A stretch of DNA of 64,000 bases from Tahibacter soli (GTDB lineage Bacteria > Pseudomonadota > Gammaproteobacteria > Xanthomonadales > Rhodanobacteraceae), in contig NZ_JAOVZO020000008.1 of assembly GCF_025717065.2 (NCBI RefSeq), forward strand, positions 62,001 through 126,000, in the 5' to 3' direction. Under the pieces are notes generated by a model. That model worked only from the letters and a program-made list of their open reading frames with translations. It ran no database searches and was not told the DNA's origin. This document shows, piece after piece, positions 47,138-56,536 of this stretch. Both the position numbers and the translations under genes were made by a program. The number at the start of each line of letters is the position of its first letter. The stretch's first letter is position 1.

Positions 47138-49567
47138 ATGAAGCCGAATCCGCACTGGATGCTCGCCGTGCTGTTGCTGCTGCCGCTCGGCAGCGCCAAC
47201 GCGAAACGCGACGAGAAGACGCCCGATCCGCTCGCGGGCAGCACGCGCAAGGACGGCTTCTTCGAGGTGTGGACCGATCCGGCCAAGGGTCGCGTACTGC
47301 TCGGCGTCGAAAAACTCGACGAACCGTTTCTGCTCGTCACGTCGCTGCCGCACGGCCTCGGCTCGAACGACGTCGGGCTCGATCGCGGACAACCCGGCAA
47401 TGTGCGCGAAGTGGAATTTCGCCGCGCCGGCCCGCGCCTGCTGCTGGTCGAGCGCAACACGCGCTACGTCGCCAGCGCCGACGACGCGGCCGAGCGGGCC
47501 AGCGCGCGCGAGGCGTTCGCCGAGTCGGTGCTGTGGGCCGGCGACATCGTGGCATCGAAGCGCTCGACGCGGATCGTCGTCGACTTCTCGTCGTTCCTTT
47601 CGTCCGACCGCCACGGCGTGGCCGAACGCCTCGACGCGACCAAGCAGGGCAAATACCTCGTCGACGACAAGCGCAGCGCAGCACTGCTCGACGACGCGAA
47701 GACGTTTCCCGACAACACCGAACTCGAAGCGATACTGACGTTCAACGGCGACGGCAAGGGCGAGTTCGTGCGCCAGGTCGCGATGGACCCGACAGCGCTG
47801 TCGGTGCGCCAGCACGTCAGTCTCGTGCGCCTGCCCGGCGCCGGCTACAAGCCGCGCGCGTTCCACCCCGGCTCCGGCGCGTTCGGCCAGGGCGCGATCG
47901 ACTTCTCGCAGCCGCTCGCCGCGAGCCTCGACGTGCGCTGGCAGCCGCGCTTCCGCCTCGAGAAAACCGATCCGACCGCCGCGGTCAGCACGGTGAAGAA
48001 ACCGATCGTGTTCTATCTCGATCCCGGCACGCCCGAACCGGTGCGCTCGGCGCTGCTCGACGGCGCCAACTGGTGGAAGAGCGCGTTTGAGAAGGCCGGC
48101 TACAAGGACGCGTTCCGCGCCGAGCTGCTGCCCGCCGACGCCGACCCGATGGACATCCGCTACAACACGATCCTGTGGGTGCACCGCGCGACGCGCGGCT
48201 GGTCGTACGGCGCGGCGCTGACCGATCCGCGCACCGGAGAAATCATCAAGGGCGCGGTGACGCTCGGCTCGCAGCGCGTGCGCCAGGACATCCTCATCGC
48301 CGAAGCGCTGACCGCGCCGTACGACAAGCGCAACGCGAACGAACTCGCGCAGCGCGCCGAAGCGATGGCGCTCGCGCGCCTGCGCCAGCTCGCCGCGCAC
48401 GAAGTCGGCCACGCGCTCGGCTTCGCGCACAACTTCGCCGCGAGCCGCGAAGGCAACGGCTCGGTGATGGACTATCCGCATCCGATGCTGCGCGTGGCGT
48501 CCGACGGCGCCGTCGCGCTCGCCGATGCCTACGGCGTCGGCGTCGGCCCGTGGGACGACTACATCGTCAAGTACGGCTACGCCGATTTCGGCGGCGCCGA
48601 CGAAACCGCGGCGCTCGCGCAGCTGCGCCGCGACGCCGAGGCCGCGGGCCTCGAATATCTCAACGACGCCGACGCGCGCTCGCCGGGCATGGCGCATCCC
48701 GACGCATTGCTGTGGGACTACGGCAAGAACTCGCTCGCGACGTTCGACCTCCTGCTCGACGTGCGGCGCCGCGCGCTGGCCGGCTTCGGCACCGGCGCGC
48801 TGCCGCCGGCGCGGCAGCTCGGCGAACTCGAAGCGCGTCTCGTACCGATTTATCTTTTGCATCGCTACCAGACCGAAGCGGTCGCGCGCCTGCTCGCCGG
48901 CGCGAGCTATCGCTACGGTCTTGCCGGCGACACGAAGCCGGGCACGCAGGCGGTCGCGGCGAGCGACCAGCGTGCGGCGCTCGACCGGCTCGTGCGCACG
49001 CTGTCGGCGGCCGAACTCGCGCTGCCGCCGAACGTGCTCGACAGCCTGACGCCGCCGGCCGCCGACTACGAACGCGGTCGCGAATATTTCGCCACTCGCA
49101 CCGCGCCGCTGTTCGATCCGTTCGCCGCGGCGCAGGCCGCGAGCGCGCAGACGCTGACGTTTCTGTTCGATCCGGCGCGCCTGAACCGGCTCGCGTGGCA
49201 GCACGCGCGCGACGCGGCGCAGCCCGGCGTCGACGACGTGCTCGACGCGGCATTCCGCGGCACGTGGCAGCGCGATACGAAGACCGACGCCGCCCCGGGC
49301 GCCGCCGCGGTACAGATTGCCGCAAACTGGACGATGCTCGACGCGCTGCTCGCCGTCGTCGACGCCGGACAGCTGCATGCGCAGGTCGAAGCGCAGGCGC
49401 GCGCACGGCTCGCGTCGTGGCGCGAGTGGCTCGCCGCGAACCCGGGCGGCGCGACGACCGCGGCGAACCGCAAGCAAGCGGCGACGCTGATCGGGCAATA
49501 CCTTGCCGATCCGAAGTCGGTGAAGCTGCGGCCGTTGCCGCCGGTGCCGCCGGGCGCGCCGATCTGA
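47138..49567 (+). CDS. Secreted zinc-dependent metalloprotease (DUF5117/DUF4953 family)
   Basis: The 809-residue protein has a signal peptide (MLAVLLLLPLGSANAKR) and a metzincin zinc motif, HEVGHALGFAHN, at residues 421-432, with the third His ligand in the right place. The region GSVMDYPHP downstream fits the Met-turn of metzincins. The N-terminal ~380 residues match the beta-rich DUF5117 part (KGRVLLGVEKLDEPFLLVTS) and the C-terminus is helical, as in this family. It probably acts in the periplasm or outside the cell. ATG at 47138 was chosen; a GTG nine bases upstream is an alternative. Substrates are unknown. Confidence 0.9.
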   Translation: MKPNPHWMLAVLLLLPLGSANAKRDEKTPDPLAGSTRKDGFFEVWTDPAKGRVLLGVEKLDEPFLLVTSLPHGLGSNDVGLDRGQPGNVREVEFRRAGPRLLLVERNTRYVASADDAAERASAREAFAESVLWAGDIVASKRSTRIVVDFSSFLSSDRHGVAERLDATKQGKYLVDDKRSAALLDDAKTFPDNTELEAILTFNGDGKGEFVRQVAMDPTALSVRQHVSLVRLPGAGYKPRAFHPGSGAFGQGAIDFSQPLAASLDVRWQPRFRLEKTDPTAAVSTVKKPIVFYLDPGTPEPVRSALLDGANWWKSAFEKAGYKDAFRAELLPADADPMDIRYNTILWVHRATRGWSYGAALTDPRTGEIIKGAVTLGSQRVRQDILIAEALTAPYDKRNANELAQRAEAMALARLRQLAAHEVGHALGFAHNFAASREGNGSVMDYPHPMLRVASDGAVALADAYGVGVGPWDDYIVKYGYADFGGADETAALAQLRRDAEAAGLEYLNDADARSPGMAHPDALLWDYGKNSLATFDLLLDVRRRALAGFGTGALPPARQLGELEARLVPIYLLHRYQTEAVARLLAGASYRYGLAGDTKPGTQAVAASDQRAALDRLVRTLSAAELALPPNVLDSLTPPAADYERGREYFATRTAPLFDPFAAAQAASAQTLTFLFDPARLNRLAWQHARDAAQPGVDDVLDAAFRGTWQRDTKTDAAPGAAAVQIAANWTMLDALLAVVDAGQLHAQVEAQARARLASWREWLAANPGGATTAANRKQAATLIGQYLADPKSVKLRPLPPVPPGAPI

Positions 49568-49588
49568 ATCCCGGGAGGCCGGCGCCGT

Positions 49589-50566
49589 TCAGGCGGCCGG
49601 CCACTCCCCCGTCGCCAGCGACTGCGGCGACCAGCCCTCGGGCTCGAACGCGAAGCGCAGCGGCAGCGCCTCGGGCCGGTGCACGACGCGGCGCGGCGTG
49701 AAGCGCCACAGCCGCTCCGCGCCGCGGAACGTCGCGATCTCCGGTGCGTCGAGCAAAACTCGCGCATCGCCGGTCAGTTGCAGCAGATCGCCCGTTTCGA
49801 AGTCGACGAACACGAGCCCCGCGCGCGGATTCGCGACGAGATTGCCGAGCGTGTTGAAAAACCGGTTGCCGGCGAAATCCGGAATCGTCAGCGTGCCGTC
49901 GTCGTCGACGCGCACGAACCCCGGGCGTCCGCCGCGATGCGAGACGTCGACCTGCCGCTCGCCGTTCTCGCGGTCGACGTACGAGGCGACGAAGAACGTG
50001 TCGGCGTGCGCGATCGTCGTGCGCGCCGCGTCGTCGAGCCCGTCGCTCGTGCGTGCCGGCAGCGGCGACGGCGCGAACGGATCGCGCGCGAAACCGAATT
50101 CCCGCCGCTGGATGTATTGCGGGCAGTTGCCGTAGCTCTGCACGACGCCGACGTCGAAGCCGTCGTCGCGCTCGCGCCGGATCGTGCCGTTCATCCGGTT
50201 GCGCCGGCGCGTGTGCAGCTCGATGCCGAGCATGCCGATCGCATCGCCGTCGTTCATGCCGGCGTCCGCCGGATCGCTCGCGTCGCGCGGCAGCCGCACG
50301 CGCAGGCGATGCGCGTCCGGCGCGGCAAGAAAACCCGGCGCACCGGCGCGCAAGGTCGCCCACGCGTCGCCGTTCGCATCGACCGCGCCGAACACCGCGA
50401 ACGGCAGCTGCGGATAGAACAGCCGGTGCTGTTCGATCAGGTGATCGCGGACGACGCGCCGGCCGATCTCGTCCATGCGCTCGGCCGCGCCGATCGACCG
50501 CTGCAGTTCGATCTCGCCGGCATGCCACGGCGACCCCGGCACTCGCTGCTCGTCCTGCGCGTTCAC
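49589..50566 (-). CDS. Pyridoxamine 5'-phosphate oxidase family protein
   Basis: The 325-residue protein carries a split-barrel FMN-binding domain in its C-terminal half: [20 protein letters not shown], then [36 protein letters not shown]. This matches the PNPOx-like group seen beside GST or ferredoxin-reductase genes, not PdxH itself. The N-terminal half (about 170 residues, with [19 protein letters not shown]) is a related barrel of unknown role. The start is GTG at 50566, overlapping the TGA of the GST gene (GTGA). Flavin-dependent reduction of a small molecule is plausible; the substrate is not known. Confidence 0.85.
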   Translation of the reverse strand: MNAQDEQRVPGSPWHAGEIELQRSIGAAERMDEIGRRVVRDHLIEQHRLFYPQLPFAVFGAVDANGDAWATLRAGAPGFLAAPDAHRLRVRLPRDASDPADAGMNDGDAIGMLGIELHTRRRNRMNGTIRRERDDGFDVGVVQSYGNCPQYIQRREFGFARDPFAPSPLPARTSDGLDDAARTTIAHADTFFVASYVDRENGERQVDVSHRGGRPGFVRVDDDGTLTIPDFAGNRFFNTLGNLVANPRAGLVFVDFETGDLLQLTGDARVLLDAPEIATFRGAERLWRFTPRRVVHRPEALPLRFAFEPEGWSPQSLATGEWPAA

Positions 50567-51180
50567 GCGACGGCCTCCAGGCCCACCGCCGAGCGCACGA
50601 ACGGCACGAAGCCCGGCAGCGCCTCGACGCGCGCGAGCCACGCGTTCACGTTGGCATAAGACGACAAATCCACATTGCCCTCCGGCGCGCGCGCCACGTA
50701 GCTGTACAGCGCGACGTCGGCGATCGTCGCACGGTCGGTCGCGATCCACCGCCGTCCCGCGAGCGTCGCGTCGATGACGCCGAGCACGGCATGCGCGCGC
50801 GCGATCACCTCGTCGGCGGCGAACGGCGCGCCGAACAGCGTCACGAGCCGCGCCGCCGCCGGTCCGTACGCGATCTGTCCCGCCGCGACCGACAGCCAGC
50901 GCTGCACCTGCGCCGCGGCGAACGGTTCGTCGGGTAGCCAGTCGGTCAGGCCGAACTTGCGCGCGACGTAGACGAGAATCGCGTTCGAATCGGAAACGAA
51001 GACGCCGCCGTCGTCGAGCACCGGAATCTGCCCGAACCGGTTCAGCGCGAGAAATTCCGGCGCCTTGTGCGCGCGGCTTCCGAGATCGACCGGCACCAGC
51101 TCGTACGGCACGCCCACGAGCGACAGAAACAGCTGCGCGCGGTGCGCGTGGCCGGACAGCGGGTGGTGATAGAGCTTCAT
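50563..51180 (-). CDS. Glutathione S-transferase
   Basis: The 205-residue protein has the N-terminal thioredoxin-like GST domain ([20 protein letters not shown], cis-Pro in [11 protein letters not shown], the glutathione-binding [16 protein letters not shown]) and an all-helical C-terminal domain with the conserved N-capping and aspartate region [11 protein letters not shown]. It conjugates glutathione to electrophiles in the cytoplasm. It is divergent from a LysR regulator and coupled to the PNPOx-like gene by a GTGA overlap, an arrangement often seen in detoxification units. The precise substrate class (theta/zeta/beta-like) was not resolved. Confidence 0.93.
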   Translation of the reverse strand: MKLYHHPLSGHAHRAQLFLSLVGVPYELVPVDLGSRAHKAPEFLALNRFGQIPVLDDGGVFVSDSNAILVYVARKFGLTDWLPDEPFAAAQVQRWLSVAAGQIAYGPAAARLVTLFGAPFAADEVIARAHAVLGVIDATLAGRRWIATDRATIADVALYSYVARAPEGNVDLSSYANVNAWLARVEALPGFVPFVRSAVGLEAVA

Positions 51181-51229
51181 CGCGAGACTCCGAATGGGAC
51201 TGCGCGCAGTTTCGCCGTTCCGGTCGAGG

Positions 51230-51254
51230 CATTGAATACGCAACGAAGGCAATG
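51230..51254. promoter_or_regulatory. Candidate LysR operator between GST and LysR genes
   Basis: CATTG (51230-51234) and CAATG (51250-51254) form an inverted repeat with a 15-bp gap in the 109-bp divergent intergenic region. The size and dyad resemble LysR sites, but only one dyad is seen, so support is weak. Confidence 0.35.
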
Positions 51255-51289
51255 GACTATTACGCCAACTGGAATGATCGGAGTCGATC

Positions 51290-52285
51290 ATGGATCGCTG
51301 GCAGGCGATGCGCGTCTTCGCCAAAGTCGCCGAAACCGGCGGCTTCGCGCCGGCCGCGCGCGCGCTCGACCTGAGCCCGCCGGCCGTGACGCGCGCGGTC
51401 GCCGCGCTCGAAGCGCAGATCGGCACGCGCCTTCTCGTGCGCACGACACGCACGGTCAAGCTGACCGAGGCCGGCGCGCGCTACTACGACGACTGCCGGC
51501 GCATCCTCGCCGACATCGACGAGGCAGAGGCCGCGGCGGCCGGTTCGTACGCGACGCCCAGCGGCACGCTCACGGTCACCGCGTCGGTGCTGTTCGGGCA
51601 GCTGTACGTGCTGCCGATCGTGACGGAATTTCTCGACCGCCATCGCGCGGTGACGGCGCGCACGCTGTTCGTCGACCGCATCGTCAACCTCGTCGACGAG
51701 GGCATCGACGTGGCGGTGCGCATCGGCCCGCTGCGCGATTCGGACTACCGCGCGACGCGCGTCGGCGCAGTGCGGCGCGTCGTCGTCGCATCGCCGTCGT
51801 ATCTCGCGCGCGCCGGCACGCCCGAGGCGCCGGCCGATCTCGCGCGGCACGACATCGTCGCCTCGGTGGCCGCGCGCGGCACGAACGACTGGACGTTCGG
51901 CCGAGACTCGCGAAGCGTCGTCACGGTGAAGCCGCGGCTGACCTGCAATACGAACGCGGCGGCCATCGCCGCGGCGATCGAGGGGCGCGGACTGACCCGC
52001 GTGCTGTCGTACCAGGTCGCGCCGGCGCTCGCGGCGGGCCAGATCGTCGCCGTGCTCGAAGCGCACGAGGAAGCGCCGTGGCCGATCCACGTCGTGCACG
52101 GCGAAGGCCGGCGCGTGACGGCGAAGGTGCGCGCGTTCGTCGACCTCGCGGTCGAGCGCCTGCGCGGGAACGCGCTGCTCGATCAACACGAACGCGACAA
52201 CGCACTGCTCGATCAGCACGAACGCGGCAACGCGCTGCTCGATCAGCACGAACGCGACAACGCGCCGCCCGATCAGCGCGAATAG
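51290..52285 (+). CDS. LysR-family transcriptional regulator with a repeat tail
   Basis: The 331-residue protein begins [20 protein letters not shown] with the typical LysR winged-helix, followed by [21 protein letters not shown] and the effector-binding domain that contains [13 protein letters not shown] and [16 protein letters not shown]. The normal domain ends near residue 293. It then continues into a tail made of repeated [10 protein letters not shown] units, about 37 residues long, encoded by a 30-bp tandem repeat. It is divergent from the GST-PNPOx pair and probably controls it. The 3' end overlaps the convergent Nudix gene by 13 bp, so the tail may be a recent extension. Confidence 0.9.
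   Translation: MDRWQAMRVFAKVAETGGFAPAARALDLSPPAVTRAVAALEAQIGTRLLVRTTRTVKLTEAGARYYDDCRRILADIDEAEAAAAGSYATPSGTLTVTASVLFGQLYVLPIVTEFLDRHRAVTARTLFVDRIVNLVDEGIDVAVRIGPLRDSDYRATRVGAVRRVVVASPSYLARAGTPEAPADLARHDIVASVAARGTNDWTFGRDSRSVVTVKPRLTCNTNAAAIAAAIEGRGLTRVLSYQVAPALAAGQIVAVLEAHEEAPWPIHVVHGEGRRVTAKVRAFVDLAVERLRGNALLDQHERDNALLDQHERGNALLDQHERDNAPPDQRE
52171..52282. repeat. 30-bp tandem repeat at the 3' end of the LysR gene
   Basis: Three near-perfect copies of a 30-bp unit (52171, 52201 and 52231) and a partial fourth (52261) run up to the LysR stop. Each encodes a ten-residue LLDQHER-containing unit in frame. Unit 4 reads PPDQRE, a degenerate copy. Confidence 0.92.
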
Positions 52286-52758
52286 CGCCAGGAAACCATG
52301 CGGCCGTCTTTGTAAGGCATCACGCCGTGGAACGGCCTTGGATCGCCGTCGAACACGAGCGGCAGGAAATGGCGGTCGCCTTCCCACAGCGGCAGGTCGA
52401 GCATGCGCGCGCGGTCGACCCATTCGAGCGCGCCCTCGGCGTTGCGCGTCAAAGGCGTGCCGGTGTAGCGCGTCACGACGAAGAGGAAGCCGAGCCAGTC
52501 CTCGCCGTGCTTGCCGAAGCCGGGCCAGCTGATCGTGCCGCGCAGCGACAGCTCGTCGCAGTCGATGCCCGCCTCTTCGTGGATTTCGCGGCGCATGCCG
52601 GCGAGCACGTCCTCGTCGGGTTCGAGCTTGCCGCCCAAGCCGTTGTATTTGCCGAGCTGGTGGTCGTCGGGACGCGCGTTGCGGTGGATCATCAGCACGC
52701 GCTCGCCGTCCGGCGACAGCACGTAGCCCAGGGTCGCTACGATCGGTGTATAGGGCAT
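52273..52758 (-). CDS. Nudix hydrolase
   Basis: The 161-residue protein has a full Nudix box, G-x5-E-x7-REUXEEXGU, visible as GKLEPDE then DVLAGMR REIHEEAGI (residues ~42-65). The surrounding fold (TLGYVLSPDGERVLMIHRNA, ISWPGFGKHGEDWLGFLFV, WEGDRHFLPLVFDGDPRPF) resembles 8-oxo-dGTP diphosphatases of the MutT/MTH1-like group. It should hydrolyse a nucleoside diphosphate linked to another moiety. It is cytoplasmic. The last 13 bases overlap the end of the convergent LysR gene, so a change in the repeat tail there would also alter this gene's 3' end. Confidence 0.93.
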   Translation of the reverse strand: MPYTPIVATLGYVLSPDGERVLMIHRNARPDDHQLGKYNGLGGKLEPDEDVLAGMRREIHEEAGIDCDELSLRGTISWPGFGKHGEDWLGFLFVVTRYTGTPLTRNAEGALEWVDRARMLDLPLWEGDRHFLPLVFDGDPRPFHGVMPYKDGRMVSWRYSR

Positions 52759-52888
52759 TGTTGCTTTCTATCTTTTTGTGGAACGGCCGCGGACATGTGC
52801 CGAAAGGCACGGGCGTGTGCGCAGTATCCGGCAAACGCGTGACGTCGGTTGCGTCTAGACTTCACGCGCCGCATCGGAGAATAGCGTC

Positions 52889-53881
52889 ATGAGCATCGTC
52901 ACGGGGAGTCTCTTCGCACTCGCGCTGGCCGCTTCGCCGGCGACTCCTGCGCCACCGAAGCCGGCAACGACAACGCTCGCGCCCGGCGTAACGCTGCTGC
53001 GCGGCGAATTCGTGCCCGGCCGCCAGCCCGACGGCAACACGATCGTCGTCGACGCCCCGCAAGGCCTCATCGTGTTCGACACCGGCCGCCACGCCGAGCA
53101 CGCGCAAGCCGTGCTCGATCTCGCCAAGGCGCGCGGCAAGCCGATCGCCGCGATCGTCAATTCGCACTGGCATCTCGATCACGTCGGCGGCAACGTGAAG
53201 CTGCGCGCGGCGTTTCCCGAGGCGAAGGTGTACGCCACCGGCGCGATCGACGCGGCGCTCGGGGGCTTTCTCGCCAGCTACCGGCGCCAGCTCGCGCAGG
53301 CGATCGACATGGCCGCGAGCGATCCGAAAAAGCAGGACGGCTATCGCGCGGAACTCGCGCTGATCGATGCGGGCGAACGCCTGCAGCCGACCGAGCGGAT
53401 CGCGGCTTCGGGCCCGCGCGACATCGCGGGCCGGCGCGTCGAACTGCAGGTCGTCGCGCCGGCCGTCACCGGCGGCGATCTCACGCTGTTCGACACGGTG
53501 ACGCGCACGCTCTTCGCCGGCGATCTCGTCACGCTGCCGGCGCCGCTGTTCGACACTGCGTGCCCCGCGCGCTGGAGCGCGGCGCTCGCCGCACTCGACG
53601 CGTCCGATTTCAAACGGCTCGTGCCCGGCCATGGCGCGCCGATGCCGCACGAGCAGCTGTCGCAGTACCGGCGCGCGTTCGACGGACTGCTCGCCTGCGC
53701 CGCGAGCAAGCGCGCGGCGGCCGAATGCACCGCGGGCTGGATCGCCGACGCCGGCGCGCTGATTCCCGACGCCGAACAGGCGTTCGCGCGCACGCTCGTC
53801 GACTACTACGTCGGCAACGTGCTGCGCGGCGACGCATCGCGACTGGAAGCCAACTGCGCGGCGCCGAACGATCTACACTGA
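52889..53881 (+). CDS. Secreted MBL-fold metallo-hydrolase
   Basis: The 330-residue protein has an N-terminal signal peptide (SLFALALAASPATPA) and a metallo-beta-lactamase fold with H93-x-H95-x-D97-H98 in NSHWHLDHVGGNVKL, the canonical dinuclear zinc motif. Further ligands appear in LFAGDLVTLPAP (Asp) and LVPGHGAP (His). Family members include class B beta-lactamases and many lipid or sulfur hydrolases; residues for antibiotic binding were not checked, so a resistance function is not claimed. It lies 131 bp after the divergent Nudix gene and 27 bp upstream of a VOC protein gene on the same strand. Confidence 0.88.
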   Translation: MSIVTGSLFALALAASPATPAPPKPATTTLAPGVTLLRGEFVPGRQPDGNTIVVDAPQGLIVFDTGRHAEHAQAVLDLAKARGKPIAAIVNSHWHLDHVGGNVKLRAAFPEAKVYATGAIDAALGGFLASYRRQLAQAIDMAASDPKKQDGYRAELALIDAGERLQPTERIAASGPRDIAGRRVELQVVAPAVTGGDLTLFDTVTRTLFAGDLVTLPAPLFDTACPARWSAALAALDASDFKRLVPGHGAPMPHEQLSQYRRAFDGLLACAASKRAAAECTAGWIADAGALIPDAEQAFARTLVDYYVGNVLRGDASRLEANCAAPNDLH

Positions 53882-53907
53882 CGTCCCTTGCCGCCAGGAG
53901 TCGTGAC

Positions 53908-54252
53908 ATGCCCGTCGAACTCGGCTATTTCGTCGTCACCGTGCGCGATCTTGCGCGCGCGCAGCGCTTCTTCGGCGAGCTCATGGGATGGGAATACGCC
54001 AACGAGCACGGCCACGCGAACTACGCGCACGTCGCCAACACGAAGCTGCCGATGGGCCTGTTCGTCGGCGAGCCGGCGCGGTTCGAATCGCTGTCGTTCC
54101 GCGTCGACGATCTCGACGCGATGCTCAAGCGCGTCGTCGATCTCGGCGGCTCGTACCGCGACGTCTACGACAGCCAGTCGGGCCGCGGCGCGGTCTGCCG
54201 CGACGACCAGGACACCGAATTCAGCCTGTGGCAGCCCGCACCGGGATACTGA
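53908..54252 (+). CDS. VOC (glyoxalase/bleomycin-resistance-like) family protein
   Basis: The 114-residue protein has one VOC module of the beta-alpha-beta3 type: PVELGYFVVTVRDLARAQRF, then MGLFVGEPARFESLSFRVDD and AVCRDDQDTEFSLWQPAPG. Members of this size form dimers and bind a divalent metal; E/H ligand positions are visible (H in NEHGHANYAHV, E in FESLSFR) but the substrate is unknown. A CAGGAG ribosome-binding site precedes the ATG at 53908 by 9 bases. It follows the MBL-fold gene by 26 bp and is convergent with an EamA gene. Confidence 0.85.
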   Translation: MPVELGYFVVTVRDLARAQRFFGELMGWEYANEHGHANYAHVANTKLPMGLFVGEPARFESLSFRVDDLDAMLKRVVDLGGSYRDVYDSQSGRGAVCRDDQDTEFSLWQPAPGY

Positions 54253-54259
54253 CGCCGCG

Positions 54260-55138
54260 CTACGGATGTTCGGCTTCGGTATGCACGCGCTCGCGCCGCA
54301 ACAGGTACAGGCCGGCGAGCACGATCACGGCGGCGCCGGCCAGCATCCGCGCGTCGGGCAGCGTTTTCCACAATACCCAGTCGAGCGCCATCGCCCAGGC
54401 GAGCGCCGTGTATTCGAACGGCGCGACGATCGACGCCGGCGACGCGCTGAATGCGTACGTCACGAGAAACTGTCCGACCGCGCCGGTCGCGCCGATGCCG
54501 GCGAGCACCCACCAGTCCTCGGGCCGGATCGCCTTCCAGTCGTTCCACGCCGCGATCGTCGCGAACAGCGACAGCATCGCGAGCATCCAGAACACCATCG
54601 ACTGCGTGCTGTCGGTGCGGCCTAGCACGCGCACGGCGATCGCCGACACCGAATAGCCGAGCGCCGCGACGAGCATCGCCGCGCCGCCCAGCGTGAGCAT
54701 GCCCGCGCCGCTGGGCTTGAGCACGATCAGCACGCCGCACATGCCCACGCCGATCGCTGTCCAGCGCCGCCAGCCCACCTCTTCGCGCAGAAACAGCGCG
54801 GCGATCGCGGTGATGAGGAGCGGCGCCACGAAGAAGATCGCGTAAGCCTCGGCGAGCGGCATCAGGCGCAGCGCGTAGGCGAACGCCGCGAGCATCACGA
54901 CCGCGAGTACGCCGCGCAGCAGATGCAGCGCCCAGCGCACGCGCACGAGCTGCGCGAAGCCGCCGTCGGCGAGCGCCCAGACGAAGACGAGCGGCAGCGA
55001 CGCGAGGCCGCGCAGCGCCGCGACCTGCATCGGCGGGTAGTGCGGCGACAGCAGCTTCAGTCCCGAATCCATCAGCGCGAACAGCGCGACGGCGCCGACC
55101 ATGCTGGCGATGCCGCGCAGGCGGCCGGTTTCCGACAT
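54260..55138 (-). CDS. EamA/DMT-superfamily transporter
   Basis: The 292-residue inner-membrane protein has the two EamA repeats: GIASMVGAVALFALMDSGLK, YPPMQVAALRGLASLPLVFV and EAYAIFFVAPLLITAIAALF followed by LREEV in the first half, and AVGQFLVTYAFSASPASIVA followed by PFEYTALAWAMALDWVLW in the second. It is the fourth EamA-type carrier in the window. The substrate is unknown, though sequences of this subgroup often export cysteine metabolites or purines. Its stop lies 7 bp from the convergent VOC gene. Confidence 0.87.
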   Translation of the reverse strand: MSETGRLRGIASMVGAVALFALMDSGLKLLSPHYPPMQVAALRGLASLPLVFVWALADGGFAQLVRVRWALHLLRGVLAVVMLAAFAYALRLMPLAEAYAIFFVAPLLITAIAALFLREEVGWRRWTAIGVGMCGVLIVLKPSGAGMLTLGGAAMLVAALGYSVSAIAVRVLGRTDSTQSMVFWMLAMLSLFATIAAWNDWKAIRPEDWWVLAGIGATGAVGQFLVTYAFSASPASIVAPFEYTALAWAMALDWVLWKTLPDARMLAGAAVIVLAGLYLLRRERVHTEAEHP

Positions 55139-55253
55139 GACGCGATACTCGATGCGACGATCGATCGAGCATACCAGCGGCCATCGTGTTTCTGTTCAAA
55201 GCACAGTTAGCCGAATCAGGTCATGCTTGCGCATCCCGTTCGCGAGACTAGGC

Positions 55254-55958
55254 ATGAACTATCGACTGTTTTTTCTGACGGCCTGCACGGCGCTCGCCGG
55301 CTGCGCGACGACCACCCGCACCGTCTACGACGAGCCGCGCGAAGAAGATCGTCCCGTCGTCGCGGCAACCGACCGCTACGAGCCCGTGCCCGGCCGCGGT
55401 CCCGACGTGATCGACCCGCTGCGTGCCGCGGCGCCGCCGGATCAGCCGGAAATCTCGGCGGGCAAATCGCCCGCGGCCGATCTCGATCAGCTGACGCCGC
55501 AGTCGTACGTGCTCGTCGGCAACAGCCGCCACGCGCGCGACGACGACGACGCGCGACGCTGGATCTTCGACCAGGGCCGCGCCGTCGGCGCCGACAAGAT
55601 TCGTCTGTATGCGCCGATCGATCCCGCGTCGGCCGACGCGCTCGCGGCCGCGTACTTCGTACACGTGCGCCTCGTGTTCGGCGCGAGCTTCCGCGATCTC
55701 AACGCGGCCGAACGCGCCGCGTATCCGGCCGGCGGCGTGCGCCTGGGCGACATCGTCGGCGCGAGCCCCGCGTCGCGCGCGAACCTGCGCACCGGCGACC
55801 TAGTCACCGCGCTCGACGGCCGCACCGTCGCCGATCGCGCCGCGTTCCAGGCGATGCTCAAGGACAAGATGGGACGCACCGTCGCGCTGACCGTCGTCCG
55901 CAACGGCGAAACGATCGAGCGCAAGGTTCAGCTCGGCCGCACGTTCGCGGCGCAATAG
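55254..55958 (+). CDS. PDZ-domain lipoprotein
   Basis: The 234-residue product begins with a lipoprotein signal (TACTALAGCATTTR; the lipidated Cys is about residue 17) and ends in a PDZ-type domain: GVRLGDIVGASPASRANLRT GDLVTALDGR (split), then FQAMLKDKMGRTVALTVV. The middle part has no known motif. PDZ lipoproteins of this kind usually anchor peptidases or chaperones in the periplasm, but no protease domain is present. It starts 115 bp after the divergent EamA gene. The ATG at 55254 was chosen because a longer frame would shadow the EamA gene. Confidence 0.78.
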   Translation: MNYRLFFLTACTALAGCATTTRTVYDEPREEDRPVVAATDRYEPVPGRGPDVIDPLRAAAPPDQPEISAGKSPAADLDQLTPQSYVLVGNSRHARDDDDARRWIFDQGRAVGADKIRLYAPIDPASADALAAAYFVHVRLVFGASFRDLNAAERAAYPAGGVRLGDIVGASPASRANLRTGDLVTALDGRTVADRAAFQAMLKDKMGRTVALTVVRNGETIERKVQLGRTFAAQ

Positions 55959-56130
55959 CGCGCAAGATCGGGCACCCTGCAAGCCGCGCCGTGCCGATTG
56001 GGCTTTCTGCCTTTTGGCGAGCGCAACCGCTGTCTGAAAAAAGCGCGCTGGCCCAAGCGCTTGCCGAAACGTCGTCCGATGGCATGAAACCTGTTGCACC
56101 GGTGCTACCGACGAGCACTGGAGTCAGGTC

Positions 56131-56526
56131 ATGGCGCGCAAGACCACGAACACACGCAAGCCCGAAGCGAGCAAGACCGACGCTGGCAAGACCGACGCTG
56201 GCAAGACCGCGGCAAGCAGGACGACCCGCCGCAAGGGCAAGGTAGCCGCCAGCACGACTGCTGCGATGAAGCGCTCGAGCGAAATCGTGCCGAAGCGCGC
56301 GCCGTTCGCGCGCACCGCGCAGCAGCTCAAATCGCCCAAGGTGTTCGTGCCGCTGGCGGTCGCCCTGGGTATCGGCGTCGCCGCCGTGCGCAAGATCGCC
56401 GGCGTCGCCGCCGCCCGCGGCCCGCGCGCGCTGCCGCGCATGGCCAGGGAAATCTCCCCGCGCTTCTCCGAAGCCGTGCACGCGCTCGCCGAACTCGGCC
56501 GCGAACTGCGCGCGAAACTGCGCTGA
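56131..56526 (+). CDS. Small basic membrane protein of unknown function
   Basis: The 131-residue protein has a Lys/Arg-rich N-terminus with a repeated KTDAG unit (SKTDAGKTDAGKT), one hydrophobic segment (VPLAVALGIGVAAV, about residues 73-90) and a basic amphipathic C-terminal helix (FSEAVHALAELGRELRAKLR). It resembles small membrane proteins that bind nucleic acid or the envelope, but no family was recognised. It lies ten bases upstream of the EF-hand gene on the same strand and so may be the first gene of a short envelope unit. Confidence 0.6.
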   Translation: MARKTTNTRKPEASKTDAGKTDAGKTAASRTTRRKGKVAASTTAAMKRSSEIVPKRAPFARTAQQLKSPKVFVPLAVALGIGVAAVRKIAGVAAARGPRALPRMAREISPRFSEAVHALAELGRELRAKLR

Positions 56527-56536
56527 GGAGTTTTCC

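Noticed and set aside
52171-52282. Possible CRISPR or mobile repeat in the LysR gene
   Set aside because: The 30-bp units are contiguous, in frame with the protein and lack spacers, so they are a coding tandem repeat.
52889-53881. MBL-fold protein as a carbapenemase
   Set aside because: The H-x-H-x-D-H motif is shared by many hydrolases and no residue set specific to class B beta-lactamases was established.
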